This document shows positions 1 through 13,200 of a DNA stretch of 64,000 bases, piece by piece. The notes below the pieces were generated by a model. The model worked only from the letters and a program-made list of their open reading frames with translations. It was not told where the DNA came from and did no database searches. Made by a program: the position numbers and the translations under genes. The DNA comes from Anas platyrhynchos (taxonomy: Eukaryota; Chordata; Aves; Anseriformes; Anatidae). Numbering within the stretch: position 1 is the first letter of the stretch; the number at the start of each line of letters is the position of its first letter. The DNA lies in the NCBI RefSeq assembly GCF_047663525.1, contig NC_092594.1, positions 38,258,001 to 38,322,000 on the forward strand. The letters run 5' to 3'.

Positions 1-55
1 CCAACAACTGGGTCAGCTCCGTGCTGCTTCCCGAGCCCTCAGCACACCGGGCAGC

Positions 56-75
56 TTTGATTTGATTTGATTTGA
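56..75. repeat. (TTTGA)4 microsatellite
   Basis: Four perfect tandem copies of TTTGA. Confidence 0.9.
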
Positions 76-676
76 TCCCCTTACTGCTCCTGGGGAAGGA
101 AAACAGCTTTTAAGCCGGGTAACCCAAAACTGCAGGTCAGTGAGGCAGATTAAACCTCCCCCGGAGGGGCTGTGATAAGAAGGGCGGCGTGCAGGGGCGC
201 ACGAGGTGCTCACAGCCCTCCTGCGGCCAGCCACGGGCATCAGCCCTGCACGGTGGGGTTCTGCCCGTGGGTGCTTTGGAGGCTTTTCTGCAAGCTGGAG
301 CCGGGTGCCTCTCGCACATCCCCACCAAGGCAAGGATTCCACCAGCCCCAGCTGCTTACAGAGCCACCCCACAGCCCTCTACGGGGACCTTACCCCCACA
401 CCGCCCTCCCGGGTGCCCTCTCAGTAAGAACACACCAGGAAAACCCACGTCCAGCCGCCCCTCTCCTCTTACCCCCACAGTGCCAACAGGAATAAAAGGC
501 CAGAGCTCGCTCCTACCTCCATGCTCAGCAATTTTTCTCGCCCCTCTCCAGCCCCGGGAGGCTCGCAGACCGCGTGCCCTGCGGCACAGCCCGCGGTGCT
601 GAGGGCTCACGGCTGCTCCAGCACGTGCTGTGTGCTTGTGCATTTCACGGCCTTGTTTTTTTTTAATTTTCAAGTC

Positions 677-708
677 CTTGAGGGAAGAACCTCTTGAGGG
701 AAGAACCC
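677..708. repeat. 16-bp tandem duplication
   Basis: Two adjacent copies of CTTGAGGGAAGAACCT, the second differing only at its last base. No function is evident. Confidence 0.85.
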
Positions 709-3700
709 CTGGTGTGACTGCCAGCCAAATCGCTTGCTGCTGTGTGTTCAAGCACGCCTGGAGGAGCACAGCACGGCTTGCATCAAGAGCTGGAAGCCAG
801 GACGGGCACCAAGCGTGGTGCACAACGTGGTGAGGAGGAAGAGGAAGGAGAACAGCTTCCTCCATCTCTCAGCCTGCTGACACCTTCAGCATTTCCCTGC
901 CTGCCTCCTGGGCAGCGCTGCTCGTCCCATCCACAGCTCCAGAGGCCACGCTATGAAAGCCCCCCATGGTGGGGACCCCGCTGTCCTGGGTGCAGCCCTA
1001 AATAGAGAGCACCCGAAGGAGGGGAGGTGTCCAGCCCTCCTCCAGCTCAGCAGGGGGACAGCACCTTCAGCACCCTGCCCCTGGGGCTGCCCGAGGGACA
1101 GACAGAGGGACGGACGGACACAGAGGCGCCCAGCCCTGCGTGGGGCCGCACTGACACCCAGTGGAAAGCAGGGCGAGACGCCTGGCGGAGGGGAGGGCAG
1201 CTGCTGAGCCGCCTCCTTCTGCCAGACACAGCGGGGAAACAGCGCCGGGTGAGTGGGGACACAGCCGAACCCTGCCCTCTGCAAACAGCAGCGAAAGGAG
1301 CAAAACCCAGCGTGGACTGGAGATGGTTTCTAAACCCTCTGCCTGCATGGAGAGGGCTTGGGGACAATTTGTGCACGGTGCTGCCCTAAGCACAGCTCCC
1401 TTGGTGCAAGCCCTGGGGTCTTGCACCAAGCCCTGCTCCTCTTCCCCTGCTTTTGCTTTGGGGAGCGAGGGGCTCGTGGGGAGAGGGGCAGCCAAAATAC
1501 GGAGGCAGGGCAGAGATGCAGGAGAGCAGAGCGGTGTCAGGGGGACTGGCACGCCTCCATCCTGCTCTGTTTGGATTATGGCACACATCAGCATATTTCT
1601 AAATCGCTTTTTTAACAAGAAATGCACAGCAACGACAAACTCTCACCTGCAGCTCTTTCTAAAATGCTATAAAAATCCCCAATAATCCGCAATGAAAAAT
1701 AGACAGCTGCCAAGATCTTCACACGGATTTGGCCAACTGGGCTCTCCGTTAAGGACTCGTTCCCTCTCCAGCTGCGTTCCACCAGTTAGCCCAGTACAGC
1801 CCTGACTGAGGCTGGGCTCCGGCTACACTGGATTTCAAAGCCAGCCTCCCAGCACGTGATTCTGACAAGCCCAATTTACTTCTTGGGAAAGGAGCAGTGG
1901 AAAAACCTGCTTTCATTTCCCTCTGGGTTTTTACTGCCTGGCCTTTTTATGTCTTCAGTGTAAATTAAAGCCATGAAAACTCACTTCCAGATCCAGGTTA
2001 CCTTGGAAAACATCTGAGGATGAATGTTTTCAAGTCACCAGCCCGATGCCCTGAGGAAAGGCGACCTGCTCCCTGCCAAACGGGGGCGCAGCTTCCCCCG
2101 GGATGGGAGCAGCTCCTCCCCGTGCAGCGCTGCCCCGCTTGTGCACAACAGAAAAAGACAAAAACCAACTACAGAAACGTGCAGAGAGACGTGGGCTGTA
2201 CCAAAAGCAGCTGGTCTTACGGCATGTAAAGCAGGAACGGCCCGCGGTCAGAGCTCCAGACGGGGAGGGAGTCACGAGATGCAGCCCGGCCGCAGGTTTA
2301 CGTGACCTTGAGTGAATTCTTCAGGCTGAAAGAGAGATAAAGGAGAGCTGGGTGGGAGATGCTCTGCGGAGAGCTCCAAGGCTCCCGGGTCAAAGCCACT
2401 AAAGGGGTGCACGGCAGCACGCGAGGTGCTTGGCTGCAGGATATCCGAGTGTTTCCTCTGAGAAAAGGGAGAATTAGGAGGAAATTAGTAGGAAAGTGAT
2501 AATTAGGAACGCACTGCAACAAGCACCGAAGTTTCGGAGGGCTCCGTGCCACCCCTGGCTAACTGACGCAGCCCTCTGCAAAGAGCCTGAGTGTTTTGTG
2601 ATGGTTCTGCTCCAGAATCAAATGAAATCACAGGGGTTTGGGCCTTGCTGTGCTGCTTGGTGTTCTGCAATGAAGAAAGGAGCGAGCTGGACACTCACCT
2701 ACATAGGCAGCCCCGGTGCTTGTCCGCCTGGCTTGGATTTTATTTGTGCAGCGAGCCTGAAACAGAGAAAAACAACTGTAAGGAGTGCAGGAAAGCCAAA
2801 GCAAAGAGGAGTGAGCACCTGGGGTTTATTTCTAGTCGCAAGGATGGCAGCATTTTGCCTCGGCTCTGCTCTTGACTCCGCGACCCCGGGGGCGTGCAGC
2901 ACACCTTCAGGCTGTGCAGCCAGCAGGAGGCCTCTGGCCCTGGCTGTAATGGGCACGTTCCCCTTCCCTGGCATTTACAATGCAAATTTATACAGCCCTG
3001 CATCCCTGCAGAGCCCGCACCGTGCCAGCCGCTGACCACCCGCCCCCGCTGCCTTCAGGCTGAGGAAGAAGCTGGGACACCAATAACTCATTAACCAGGG
3101 CCTGGCAGGAGCCAGGATCACCACTGACATCCTCCAAAGGGATGCTGCCCAGCTGCAGGAGTTGTTATCCCAGCCCTGAGCCCGTGCTGCTCACACACAG
3201 CGGGGACATGAAGCACCCAGCACCCAACCTGTGCACACCCAGACGGCTGCACGGCACAAAACGAGCTTTTAATGGCAACGAGCTTTTGCTTTGCAGCACA
3301 GCAAAAGGAGGAGGCTTCTGCCCACCTGAAACATCCGTCTAAAATGAGAAAGTTTTGGCTCCAGAAGCAGCTTGATCGTGCGTGCAGTGGGACGAGCAGG
3401 AGGCAGGCTGGGGGCCCAGCACTGGCTGCAGCGGCACCAGCCCCGTTTTCAGGGCAAATCCCCAAAGTTTCACAGCACCACAAACCTGGGCAGGCTTCCA
3501 GAGCTGCCTTCTGCCCATCCCAGCTGGAGCAGAGACCCCAACACCCGAGTCCTTTGTGTTGAACCTACCACCTTTCCATCGCGCTCGCTCAACTCCCCTC
3601 TGCAGCGCTGAGGCCAACACCTCAACACCTTTCCCAGTGGCTTAACTCAGGGATTCTCTTCTCATTATTTGATTCAGAAATCAATGCCCTCTGGGCTTCT

Positions 3701-4640
3701 GCATCACCGGTACCTGGCTCTAAATCCACGCTTAGTGTTGGTTCACGTGCCCCTCAGGCACGGCCGGCAGCAGCGCTGTGCCCGCGGAGGTTCAGGCCAG
3801 CCGAAGGGAGAGATTTTCTTCTGGAAGTACACCGGCTGCCCACTGAGGTGATTGATGGCCTTGCAAAGAGCCTTTTCCTCTTTTATTAGCTTAAAAGGCA
3901 TACGCAGACACACCAAACTCCTCAGACGTGCAGATTGCACCACGATTGGGGAAGCTGAAGCACAGAGAGCTGGGAGGGCAGGACAGAAACCCAAACACGT
4001 CCCAGGAGGGACAGGCTCAGGAGCGGGCCTGCTGCAGCCAGACTTCCCACCTTATAACCAATTTGAAACAAGCTTTAAACAACTAAAATCGCTTTGTTTC
4101 TGTCCAATACCCCCGTGTAATAACGCACACGGTCGGTGCTGTGAAAGCTTTGCAGCTTTATGGGGACGCAAAGCACAGAAAAGCAGCAGAAGCGCTGCAG
4201 TGACCATGGGCTGAGGGGTTTCTTCCTTACCTCGAGGCTCTGTGCTTTGGAAACGCTGCAGGCACTGGGGCCACCAACCCTGCTGCTCCTGGGGCTGTTC
4301 GGGAGATGCCCGGAGGCAGGAGATGCCGGGGGAGGTTCGGGGCTGTGCAGGGCGGTGGTGCTGCAGCAGACACACGGGGACAGCCCAAATCCCTCCCAGC
4401 TCTTACACCCTTCCTTGGGGCTGGAGCCGCTGCCCGGGAGGCTTTTCCAAGCCACCCAGGGCCGCCGCAGCAGGTCCTGCTCTGCAAGCCAGACTCCAAC
4501 AACAGGTTTCCCCATCCCCTGCCCACACCTTCCCTTCCGAACGACACCCACTGCTTCCGAGGAGAACGCCCTGCTCACACCCTGCCCGCCCTGCTCCGAA
4601 ATCCCCAGCGTGGAGCCAGCCCTGGGCCCATGTGCACGAG

Positions 4641-4685
4641 GCTGGGGACGGTGCCATGGGCTGGGGACGGTGCCACGTGCTGGGG
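4641..4685. repeat. 19-bp tandem repeat, about 2.4 copies
   Basis: The unit begins GCTGGGGACGGTGCCA. The second copy differs from the first near its end and a partial third copy follows. Confidence 0.85.
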
Positions 4686-4961
4686 CTGAGGTCCAGCCCC
4701 TGACCAATGCTTACCTGGAAGCTCTGCTTGCACAGGGGTATGCTGGAGGAGGCACAACAAGCAAGGCAGTAAATGGGGTTTACTGGCATTACCCACACCC
4801 TGCTGATTTATTCGGCAGGCAACCATCTGAATCTGTCCTCTCGCAGCCTGCCACACTACTCATTTGTCCATATTTAGGGCTTTCCTCTGCTAACCCCTAC
4901 TTTTACCTGCCTCCAGAGAACCCTGCAGAGAATTCTAGCGTAGCTTTGAGGACTTCTGTCA

Positions 4962-4988
4962 CTCCTTCTGCTCCTTCTGCTCCTTCTG
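4962..4988. repeat. 9-bp tandem repeat (CTCCTTCTG)3
   Basis: Three perfect copies of a pyrimidine-rich nonamer. Confidence 0.9.
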
Positions 4989-6452
4989 ATTAATCCTTAG
5001 AGAACACAGAGCAAAAATCTTTTGCTCATGCCTTCAGGATTTGCTCTTCTCCCTCCCTCCTATAATCCTCAACAGATTTCAGAGGAGAGCACCGTGGCAA
5101 ACGCAGCGTTGGTGCTCGGGAACCAAAAACTCTCAGTGTGTGCGAGCACAAAACGCGGAGCCCAGCTGCACGATTCCAGCAGTGATTAACTCCGGGCAAA
5201 TCCCGAGAGCCACCCAACATCTGCAGCTGCAGTTTCCCAAGAACCGGCAAGCCCACAGCGACTTCCCAGATCGGGGGAGCTCGCCTGCTGCTTTCGTTCC
5301 AGCCAGTGAAAGTTTTACTACCGATTCCTATCTCGGATGAGATAAGGGATTTTCTGTGCTGGAACACGAGCCCCGAGAGCCCCGCTCCTTGCTGGGAGAC
5401 AACCTATTTGCAGCAATACAAGCCTTTGAAGCACGCTGCTAAATAATCTGGCCAATATTATCGGGGCAAGCTTCAGAAACCCCTCGTTCTGCCCCTGGGA
5501 GCATGGCTCGCGCTGAGATCTTTGCCCTGGTGGGGGGGACGAAGCGATGCAGCCCATGGTGGGGATTTACGGGGCTGCCCCGCGGGCTCCTGGAGAGGTC
5601 TGAACTTGCTTTTGCAGTGAGCTTCGTCACCAGACGATGAGTTCGGGAGGAAAACTCGCTCCCACCCGGAAGGGCCGTGGCGCTCGCTGTGTCCCCGGCG
5701 GGCTGAGGGCCTCGGGAACACCCGGAGGTATTGTGGAGCCCACGTCGCCCACGTCGCTGTGTAGGATCTTCTCGTGAGCTGGGCTCAAGTATGCCGAGTA
5801 TTTGGAGGCAGGCAGCCTACGAAATGGACTTCGAGCGTTCATAAAGGAGTTGTTACGTAGCCACGGGGAGAGATCGGAAACGGCAGCGGTGTCTGAAACG
5901 CGGTGGCTGTGCTAAAACAGTGCTGGTGAGGGGTCAGGATGCTGGCGGTGATGCCGATCAGCAGCGACTGCTGTCTGGGGGCCCTCGATGTCTTCGTTAC
6001 AGCGTTAACGAGTACTTCGTTAGCATGCAAAGGTGGTCCCGTCAGCTGTGAGACCACAGCAGCCAGCCTTACAGCACGGCTCAGCCCTCACAAGGCGCTT
6101 TCTTTTTGAATTTATTTCCCACTTCAGCGCTCGATCAAGACACCCCGAGTTACCGCAACGCACCCGGCGCACGGATGAAGCACGGGGCTGAGAAGTCCTT
6201 AACCGCGTGCTAATCCCTTAATCCCATTCAGTGGCACAGCAGAGGCACAAAACACTACTACAGCCGCCCGGTACTCAGTATTTACTCACACAATTTTCTC
6301 TCGAAGTGCCAGTGAGCAGCCTGATGGGGGGCACCCAACCCAACGCAACACATGGCTCTACCCAAACCGTGCCATTCACTAGGACCTCCCGGTCACCCCG
6401 GTCCCACTGCAGCCCCTGGGCCATGGGGACGGCCCCGTCCTGGCCCCGTTTC

Positions 6453-6493
6453 CCAGTGCTGGTCCCAGTCCCGGTGCTGGTCCCAGTCCCGGT
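6453..6493. repeat. 18-bp tandem repeat, about 2.3 copies
   Basis: Two copies of CCRGTGCTGGTCCCAGTC and a partial third, next to the left-hand CpG island. Confidence 0.85.
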
Positions 6494-6709
6494 CTCGCCA
6501 TCGCCCTCCTGCCAAGCACATGCAGCCGGCGGGGCGAGGCCATGCAGGCGATGCCATGGGTTGCACAGCCACGCTGGGCGGGCAGGGCGCATTTCCCCTT
6601 TTTTTGCCCCAAACCGAGCGAATCTCTCCTTGGGGGGCAAAATTTCCAATTTCCATCCCGCAGCCCCAGCGGGGCCGGCACGCGGCGGGCAAAGCGCAAT
6701 GGGGACGGG

Positions 6710-6809
6710 AAAAAAAAAAAAAAAAAAAAAGGAAAAAAAAACAAAACACAAAAAGCAGCAAAAAGCGGCAAAATAAATAAATAAATAAATAAAAGGAAAA
6801 AAAAAAAAA
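6710..6809. repeat. Poly-A run and (AAAT)n microsatellite
   Basis: A run of about 21 A (6710-6730) is followed by A-rich DNA, then an (AAAT)n tract at about 6771-6794 and a further A run. It reads as T-rich on the minus strand, where it creates a spurious Phe-rich frame. Confidence 0.85.
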
Positions 6810-6904
6810 GCTACAAACTGCGCTCCGGGCCCACCCGAGGCAGGGCCCACCCGCTGCCCTGCGCCTCCACCGCCCCGGGCACGGCTCCAGCCCCCGACCC
6901 ACCG

Positions 6905-6965
6905 TCGGTCTGTCCCTCGGTCTGTCCCTCGGTCTGTCCGTCTGTCCGTCCCTCGCTCCGTCCGT
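6905..6965. repeat. 12-bp TCGGTCTGTCCC tandem repeat
   Basis: Nearly three copies of the 12-mer are followed by degenerate GTCTGTCC/CCGTCC units inside the CpG island. Confidence 0.8.
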
Positions 6966-7260
6966 CCTTCCGGCCCCTCCACCCGTCTCCAGGGGCGACC
7001 GGAGCGGGCGGGCGGCCGGGCCCCGCGCTCCTCCTCCTCCGGCCCCGCTCCGCCCGCGCTCGCCCCGCCCGGCCCTGCCCCGGGAGGCCCCGGGAGGCTC
7101 CGGGGAGGATCCTGGAGGATCCCGGAGGAGGCCCCCGGAGGCTCCGAGAGGCCCCGGTCCGGTCCCGCAGCGCCCCCGAGACGCCGGGGTTGGGGCCGGG
7201 GGCTGAGCGCTGGGGGGTGCCCGGTGCTGCTGGTGCTGCCACGCGGTTTGGGGCTGTCGG

Positions 7261-7285
7261 AAATAAAGGTTTTTTGTGTTAAAAA
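7261..7285 (+). terminator. Candidate plus-strand poly(A) signal
   Basis: An AATAAA hexamer (about 7261-7267) is followed at once by the U/GU-rich stretch GGTTTTTTGTGTT, the usual layout of a cleavage and polyadenylation site. No plus-strand gene is recognised upstream, so this may be chance or the end of an unannotated noncoding transcript. Confidence 0.3.
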
Positions 7286-10200
7286 TGAGGCTTTTCTCTT
7301 GTTTTGGGGGCGGTGAGGGGCTGTTGGAGTGCTGTGATGTATGGGGGGGTTCATACAGCCCGGCTCTGCTACCCCCAGCAGCAGGACGGTGACAGCAGGT
7401 TTTGGGGCGGCACAGCAGCCCCAAGCACTTCACAGACAGATTTTGGCAATTCTTTGGCGTTTTACCAAGCTCAGTGCCCTCACTCTGAGACACCAGAACG
7501 GGGGCTGAGCGCACCCTCAGAACCCCCAAAATACTCCATGTCTATGGCACCAGGCCCTGGTTAGCAGCCTCCATGGGGACTTGGTGCCAGGAGGCACCAA
7601 ACACGGCACCATGGCCCGGCTCCGTGCCAGGACACCCCTGATAACACCCCGATACAAAGCCAGGGCCTCCTCCAGGCCCACAAGCGGTTGCGCCACCGAA
7701 CCCGGTCCCTCCAGTTCCCCCAGTGCCGCTGTGGAGGCAGGAGCTGGGCTGTGCTGGGCTGTCAGGGCTTGCCCGGTGCCCCCGTGGCCTGCAAATCGTG
7801 TTTGTTGGCAGGGGAAGGTGCTGGTGGAAATCCGAACGCAGGCCTGGAAGCCCGTGGCAATGCTTGTTAGATCACGTTCACTTTGGGGTTTGTTCCTGGA
7901 TGATTCCTGTGAGGATCGAGGGGGACGCAAGCGGCTGCCTTCGCCCTGCAAAGGGCCTGAAGGAGGCACTGGAGAAGGAGCAAACGGCGGCCCCATCGTG
8001 GCCGTGGCTTTCTGAGATCAATACTGGGGAAGCTGCTGTGCTATCAGCAGGGATTTGGTGCAGAGAGCATCCCCCGGGCTGCAGCCCCGCAGTCTGGCAG
8101 AGGTGACGGTCCCAGGTAAGGCCGTCCTGTCCTCTAATTCCCACAGCCGAGCTGGCTTTGATGCCTTCCCAGCGCAGCCAAGCCCTGATTTTCCTGGCAG
8201 AGCCGGGTCTGGGCACGGTGTCAGCCCCTCCGCAGGCAGTGCCTGCAGGCAGGGAGGTGTCACCCGCACCGGGGCCAGAAACAACACAGCCCAAAAAAAG
8301 GGCTCTGCACCCAAAAACCATCACCCCACACACACCTGTGGGCATCCCGCAGCAGGACGGTGTCCCCCTGCCACCTCGTTTGGTGTCCCCATTGGCGGGG
8401 AGGGATGGGGACAGAGCAGGCACAGGGCTGTGTGGCTCTGGTTTTCTGCCTAGCTTGGGGGAAAATGTTTTTTTTCACCCCAGGTGCGTTCCCACTGCAT
8501 TTCTGGCAGCAGTTTTCATCACAGACGTAAGTTTTCAGGCTTCTGACAATGGCAAGAATCCTGATCTGGTTTTTCAAGTTTTTGTTAGGGCTTATTTTTC
8601 CCAAACTAGTGTAAAGGTGTCTGTTTTTCTCTTAAGTGAGCTGGCTTTTAAAGACCACTGTTTGCATTTTGATGTAGAAGAAACAGAGATTAAAAAAAAA
8701 AAAAAAAGTCAAAAGAGAGTGAACTGATGCAATTTCTAATTAAAAAGACAATTTTCCTCCAGCTTCGCAGGCAGCCAGCTGGCTCCCAGGAAGCAATGCC
8801 CTCTCGTGGGCTAAGGCAGCAGCTATCCAGTAATTCATTTATAGTCATCAGCTTAATTAACCACCATTTACCTACCTGCTGACACATTTCCTCCGACGGT
8901 CTTCTGATGGGAGCAGGGGCTTTTGCTGGTGGCTCTCACATTCAACACCCAGGAGAAGAGGAGAAAACTGAGCTCGATTCCCATCTTTAGGCGAAATGGA
9001 GCAAATATTATCTAGGTTTTGAAAAGCACTAAGTACACTCACATCGGGACTATGCAAAAAATTCAGGTGTTTAACAGCAAAATTGTGCTTCTTGACCAGC
9101 TGAATAATTCCTCTGATGAACATCAAGATTTGCTGTTCCAGCCGTCCTTGCGGTGATTAATGATCTTCGTTTATTTTTATACACTTATCCTTTAAAAAAG
9201 GCATTTTATATGCCATCCACAACTACCAAACAAACAGCGGCCATATGTCTGGAGAATGACTACACTTGCATGAAGCCAGCAATAATTAATAGCAGGGCCG
9301 CAGAGATGTTGGCGTTTAAACCTCTCGATCCAAAACAGACTGCCCTTTTTGGTGGCTCCTCCTTTCCAGGCTAAGCAATGCTACAGCATCTTACACCTTT
9401 ACATCCTACACCTTTTCATCTTGCACCTTTCTATCTCACACCTTTACATCTTACAAAACAAACGAGCAAACAAACAAAAAACCCCAAGTAGTACAAAATT
9501 GCCACGCATGGGACTAAACTTCCAGCTCTGGCTCAGAGCAACAAAACCGTAAAAATTAGAGCAGTCTGAGCTGTGTATTTTCTCTCTTAAACTTCTGTTT
9601 TCCTTTTTGGACAGGACTGGATGAGGACTCAGCCAGAGGAGACACTCCTGGCCCTGCATCCCTTCAGGATCTGATGTTTTCCTGCCCCAGAGCCCCTAAT
9701 GCCAGGGCTTCCTCACATTTGTCTGAGGACACGGGACTGAGTTCTGATCTGCAGAATGACACGAGCACTGTATTTCCTTTCTCCTCCACTACAAATATAT
9801 AAAGCTGGTTACTGTTAATGTATACTACAAGAGGCCTAAGCCTAGATCAGGGCCCCACAATATTTAATATCCTCAGTCTTTGCCTCAAGAACTTTCCTGC
9901 TTTGTACACTGTCCATCCAGAAGGACTTGGAGGAGACAGGGGAAGACAAAGTGACTTTCTCGAGGACACAAAGCAGAGCAGTGACAGCAACCAGCTCAGA
10001 GAAAACTGCAGAAATATGCCCTGCAGTGAGGTCAGTGGTGCCACAGCCCCGACCTCCTTGTCCTTCTGTCTCGGCGTTGCTTTTACATGTACTTGTGACC
10101 ACTTCCTTCTGGCACAAACACACACAAGGACAGCCACACAATGCAGGGGTTTGTTTTTGCAGCTTGCTTTTTACATATATTGCATCTGCATTTCCACTTG

Positions 10201-13200
10201 GGCTACTGCAAAGACTTTTCTGGTACTTTCTTCTTTTACTTTGCTCCCCTTAACCCGTAGCAGGGCGCATGAACGCTGTTTTGAATGTGAGGTATCAGCA
10301 CCAGCCTGTGGGATTTGGTGCAGTACCCAGGGCGTAATCGTGTCCACCACAATCATTTATCTTTGCTGAACTCTTATTCTTCCATGTGTGACAACATGTA
10401 GAGTTCAGCCAGGGGACACACTGCAACAACAAACCTGGAAAACAGAAGATCTGCTCTCGGCACGTCCTTCAGCCCTGCTAACGCAAGGCAAGATTTCCTC
10501 TGAGCTCTCTGCTCCTCCTGTCCGGGTGCCTTTTAGCCAGGTCCAGTGGTGAAGAAGAGGAAATCTCTGTTGGCCTCAGGACGGTCAGTGCATGTGGCTC
10601 AGAGGTCGGTTGGAGCTGTGGGATGGGTGAGGTGTCACCCCACCTGCGATGGCAGAGCCCTGAGCGAACCCCGTGTCCAGGGGATGGGGCAGTGCCGGAG
10701 GATTTCCCCCAGGATTTCTTTCCTGAAAAATGTGATTTTTGTCTTGACGGCTTTGCTGAGGTTGTGCTTAACTATAAATACACAGAAAAGCTACTCAGAA
10801 AACAGCTAAGACCAGGCAAAGGCTTCCTCCTGGTTTGCACGCAGGGCCGAGGTGTGTGGCTGTGATTTCCTTTGGGAAGGGGCAGCCCCAGACCTGCGGT
10901 GCGTTTGGTTCACTGCGCAGAGCCTGGAGCAATATCTACGGGCAGGTACTTCGCACAGGAAACAGAAGGATGCCCGCAGCCAGCAGGGCTTTCTCTAATC
11001 CGATTCTGTTGGGCATCCAGGGCAGGAGGACCGGAGGTGCAGGAGACACGACGCAATTTGCAGGTCACCGTCACCCATCACGGTGATGCGCTGGAGGCCA
11101 GCTCGAGCCTGTGGCCACGGTGTCCCCTTGTGTGTGTATTTGTGTGTGTTTGTACACACGCTGGCATCGTGCCCGTCGGGCAGAGCTGCTCCTCTGGTGG
11201 CTGTGACGTGGAGAGGCCCTGTTTGGGGCTGCTCTGCAGCACCGAGGGGATCCCCCGCAGCTCTGGGGCACTGATCCTCCCCAGCAGGCTGCTGCTCAAA
11301 ATAGGGCTGCTGCTCCCTCTCCACCCCCGGCTCTGAGTCACGCCGGCTGTGGCATCGCTGCTGACGGAGCCGCTGACGCCGCTGAGGGGTCCCACGGGTC
11401 CCAGCCCACCCCTGTCCCCCCCAATAACCCCGTCCCACCACGGGGCAGCGTTCCCAGCCACGATCACCCCGTGCCCCAAAGCACCCCGCTGCCGCCCGTG
11501 GGCTCCGTCCCAGCCACCCCAGCCCAGGGCTTTCTCATTTTCGCAGAGCCTGAATTAATGAGCCCAAAAAAATCAATATCTTGGCTGCTCTGCTGAATGC
11601 TGAACAGAGCGTGCTAAAGGAGGAAGAGCAGGAGGAAAGGAGAGGGACTGGGGAGCGGAGCTGTTCCCCTCCCCAGGGCAGCCCCAGCACACCAAACAGC
11701 AGGGCTTTAACCCACGGGGAAGTCTCTGGGTACGGCCAGCCAGGCGAGCACCCCTCGCATCCCCCATCCCTCCCTTTTTGCTTTCTGACCACGGCTTCCT
11801 CCGGTGCTGGTACAACAGAAATGAATGCCACGAAAATGTGAAATGCCAGACATCCCACTGTTACGCGTTACTCACGCTGTGGAGAAGCACCGAGCCCAAT
11901 TTAGCATCCCCTCTGTTGTGCACAGACCATTTTTCACCCCCAAAAAAAGAACCCAACAAACCAACTCCTGGAGTTACGTCTGTGGAAAAGAGGAGTTTCG
12001 CATGGTCAATAGAAAGATTTGGGGGTCTGCTTAACACGCAGCTCTGGTGAGGGGGGTTTGGATGCTGTCCATGCTCATGAAGGGATGTTTCTGCTCGCTG
12101 TCCTGGTCTCGCTCCCCACTCCGATCCCAAATGCTGGTGAGGGCCTTGCTGCTGTGGGTTGTGCAGCGAGGGTCCCGCCGTGTCCCCATCAGGTCTTTCT
12201 CCTTGGGCCCATCTGGCTCTCACTTTGGGAGCTGGCTGCTCTCCAAGGCCACGTCCAAGAACAAGATTTAAGTGTTTCCAAAGAACATGAAATACGGGTG
12301 CTGGTTTATGGAGCGTGAGCCAATTTTATATATTTTTTCACCTCCCAGCCAGGTGGTTCCGCTGAGCCCCTCGGTTTGGGAGCGCACCCCAACCAATTTT
12401 CTCCTGGGGCACATTTTGGCAGGCCAGGGACTGCGGTACGGGGTGGGGACTGAGCCAGGGGGTGGCAGAGCACATCCCCCTCGGCGTGGTCACTGCTTCC
12501 CGACCCCAAGCAGACTGGTGCTGGGAGCAAGGACGGGTTCAGTGAACAGCAGAGCTTTCCTCAGAGATTTCCTCTGAAAACTGCAATCATCATACAAACG
12601 AATGCATTTAGGACAGATTTTATAATGCCAATTTGGGTGTTATTCCTAATTTTCCAACCTGCTGCCCCTTTTCTCCTCTCAGTCTATGCCCATGGTGTGC
12701 TTTGGTAAGGGTTCTGCCAAGGACATGTTTTTTTTCCTCCCCTGTCCCCGGCTGAAAGCAGGATGCTGCAGGAGGAGCACGGCTGGGCTGCAAGCTCGCT
12801 GCAACACGGGCAGCATCGTAATGTGCCGCCGAGGCTCCCGAGCGTTTCCTTCACTCGCTGCAGTGGTCGCACACATTTCCTTTATATTTTTCCTCCTGCT
12901 TCTATCAGAGGGAGGCCCCCGCGGGCATATCCATGCAGGTGCTCCCAGGAGACCCCCGTCTCGCAGGCAGAGGACTCAGCCACGTGCCCTGGCGTTCAGA
13001 CACCAGTCCTTGAAGACCCCTGAGCACCAGCTGGGAAGTGTTTGCTGAGCAGTTGATGCTTCCCTATCAGATATTTCTGGTTGTCAGACTGCAAACAACG
13101 TCCCCACCTCCGCTGGGTGTCCTGGAGCATCTCTGCAAATTTGGGTTGCTCAGCCTTGGGATGCTGACTCGTTTTTTGTCTGTCTCACCTCGAGGAGCAG

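Larger units (their letters stand above)
1..6399. other. Intergenic region, no recognisable gene
   Basis: I see no conserved protein or RNA gene here. The open frames are short, overlap on both strands and have the Pro/Ala/Gly/Ser/Arg-rich composition expected of noncoding GC-rich DNA. The stretch holds only small tandem repeats: (TTTGA)4 at 56-75, a 16-bp duplication at 677-708, a 19-bp repeat at 4641-4685 and a 9-bp repeat at 4962-4988. GNG12, the expected left-hand neighbour by synteny, has no recognisable coding exon in the window. Confidence 0.6.
6640..7260. promoter_or_regulatory. CpG island, candidate promoter
   Basis: This stretch is very GC-rich with dense CpG dinucleotides, in contrast to its flanks. 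It includes a 12-bp TCGGTCTGTCCC tandem repeat (from 6905) and GC-box-like CCGCCC/GGGCGG sequences at about 7000-7080. Islands of this kind normally mark vertebrate promoters. No coding exon is recognisable beside it, so the transcript is unknown. By synteny it could be the promoter of GNG12 or of an antisense lncRNA like human GNG12-AS1, but that is inference only. A poly-A and AAAT stretch at 6710-6809 interrupts it. Confidence 0.5.

Noticed and set aside
6275..7529. Minus-strand ORFs of 359 and 378 codons
   Set aside because: They read through the poly-T stretch (Phe run) and the CpG island (Arg/Gly/Pro and RTDRGTDR repeats). They are artefacts of simple sequence.
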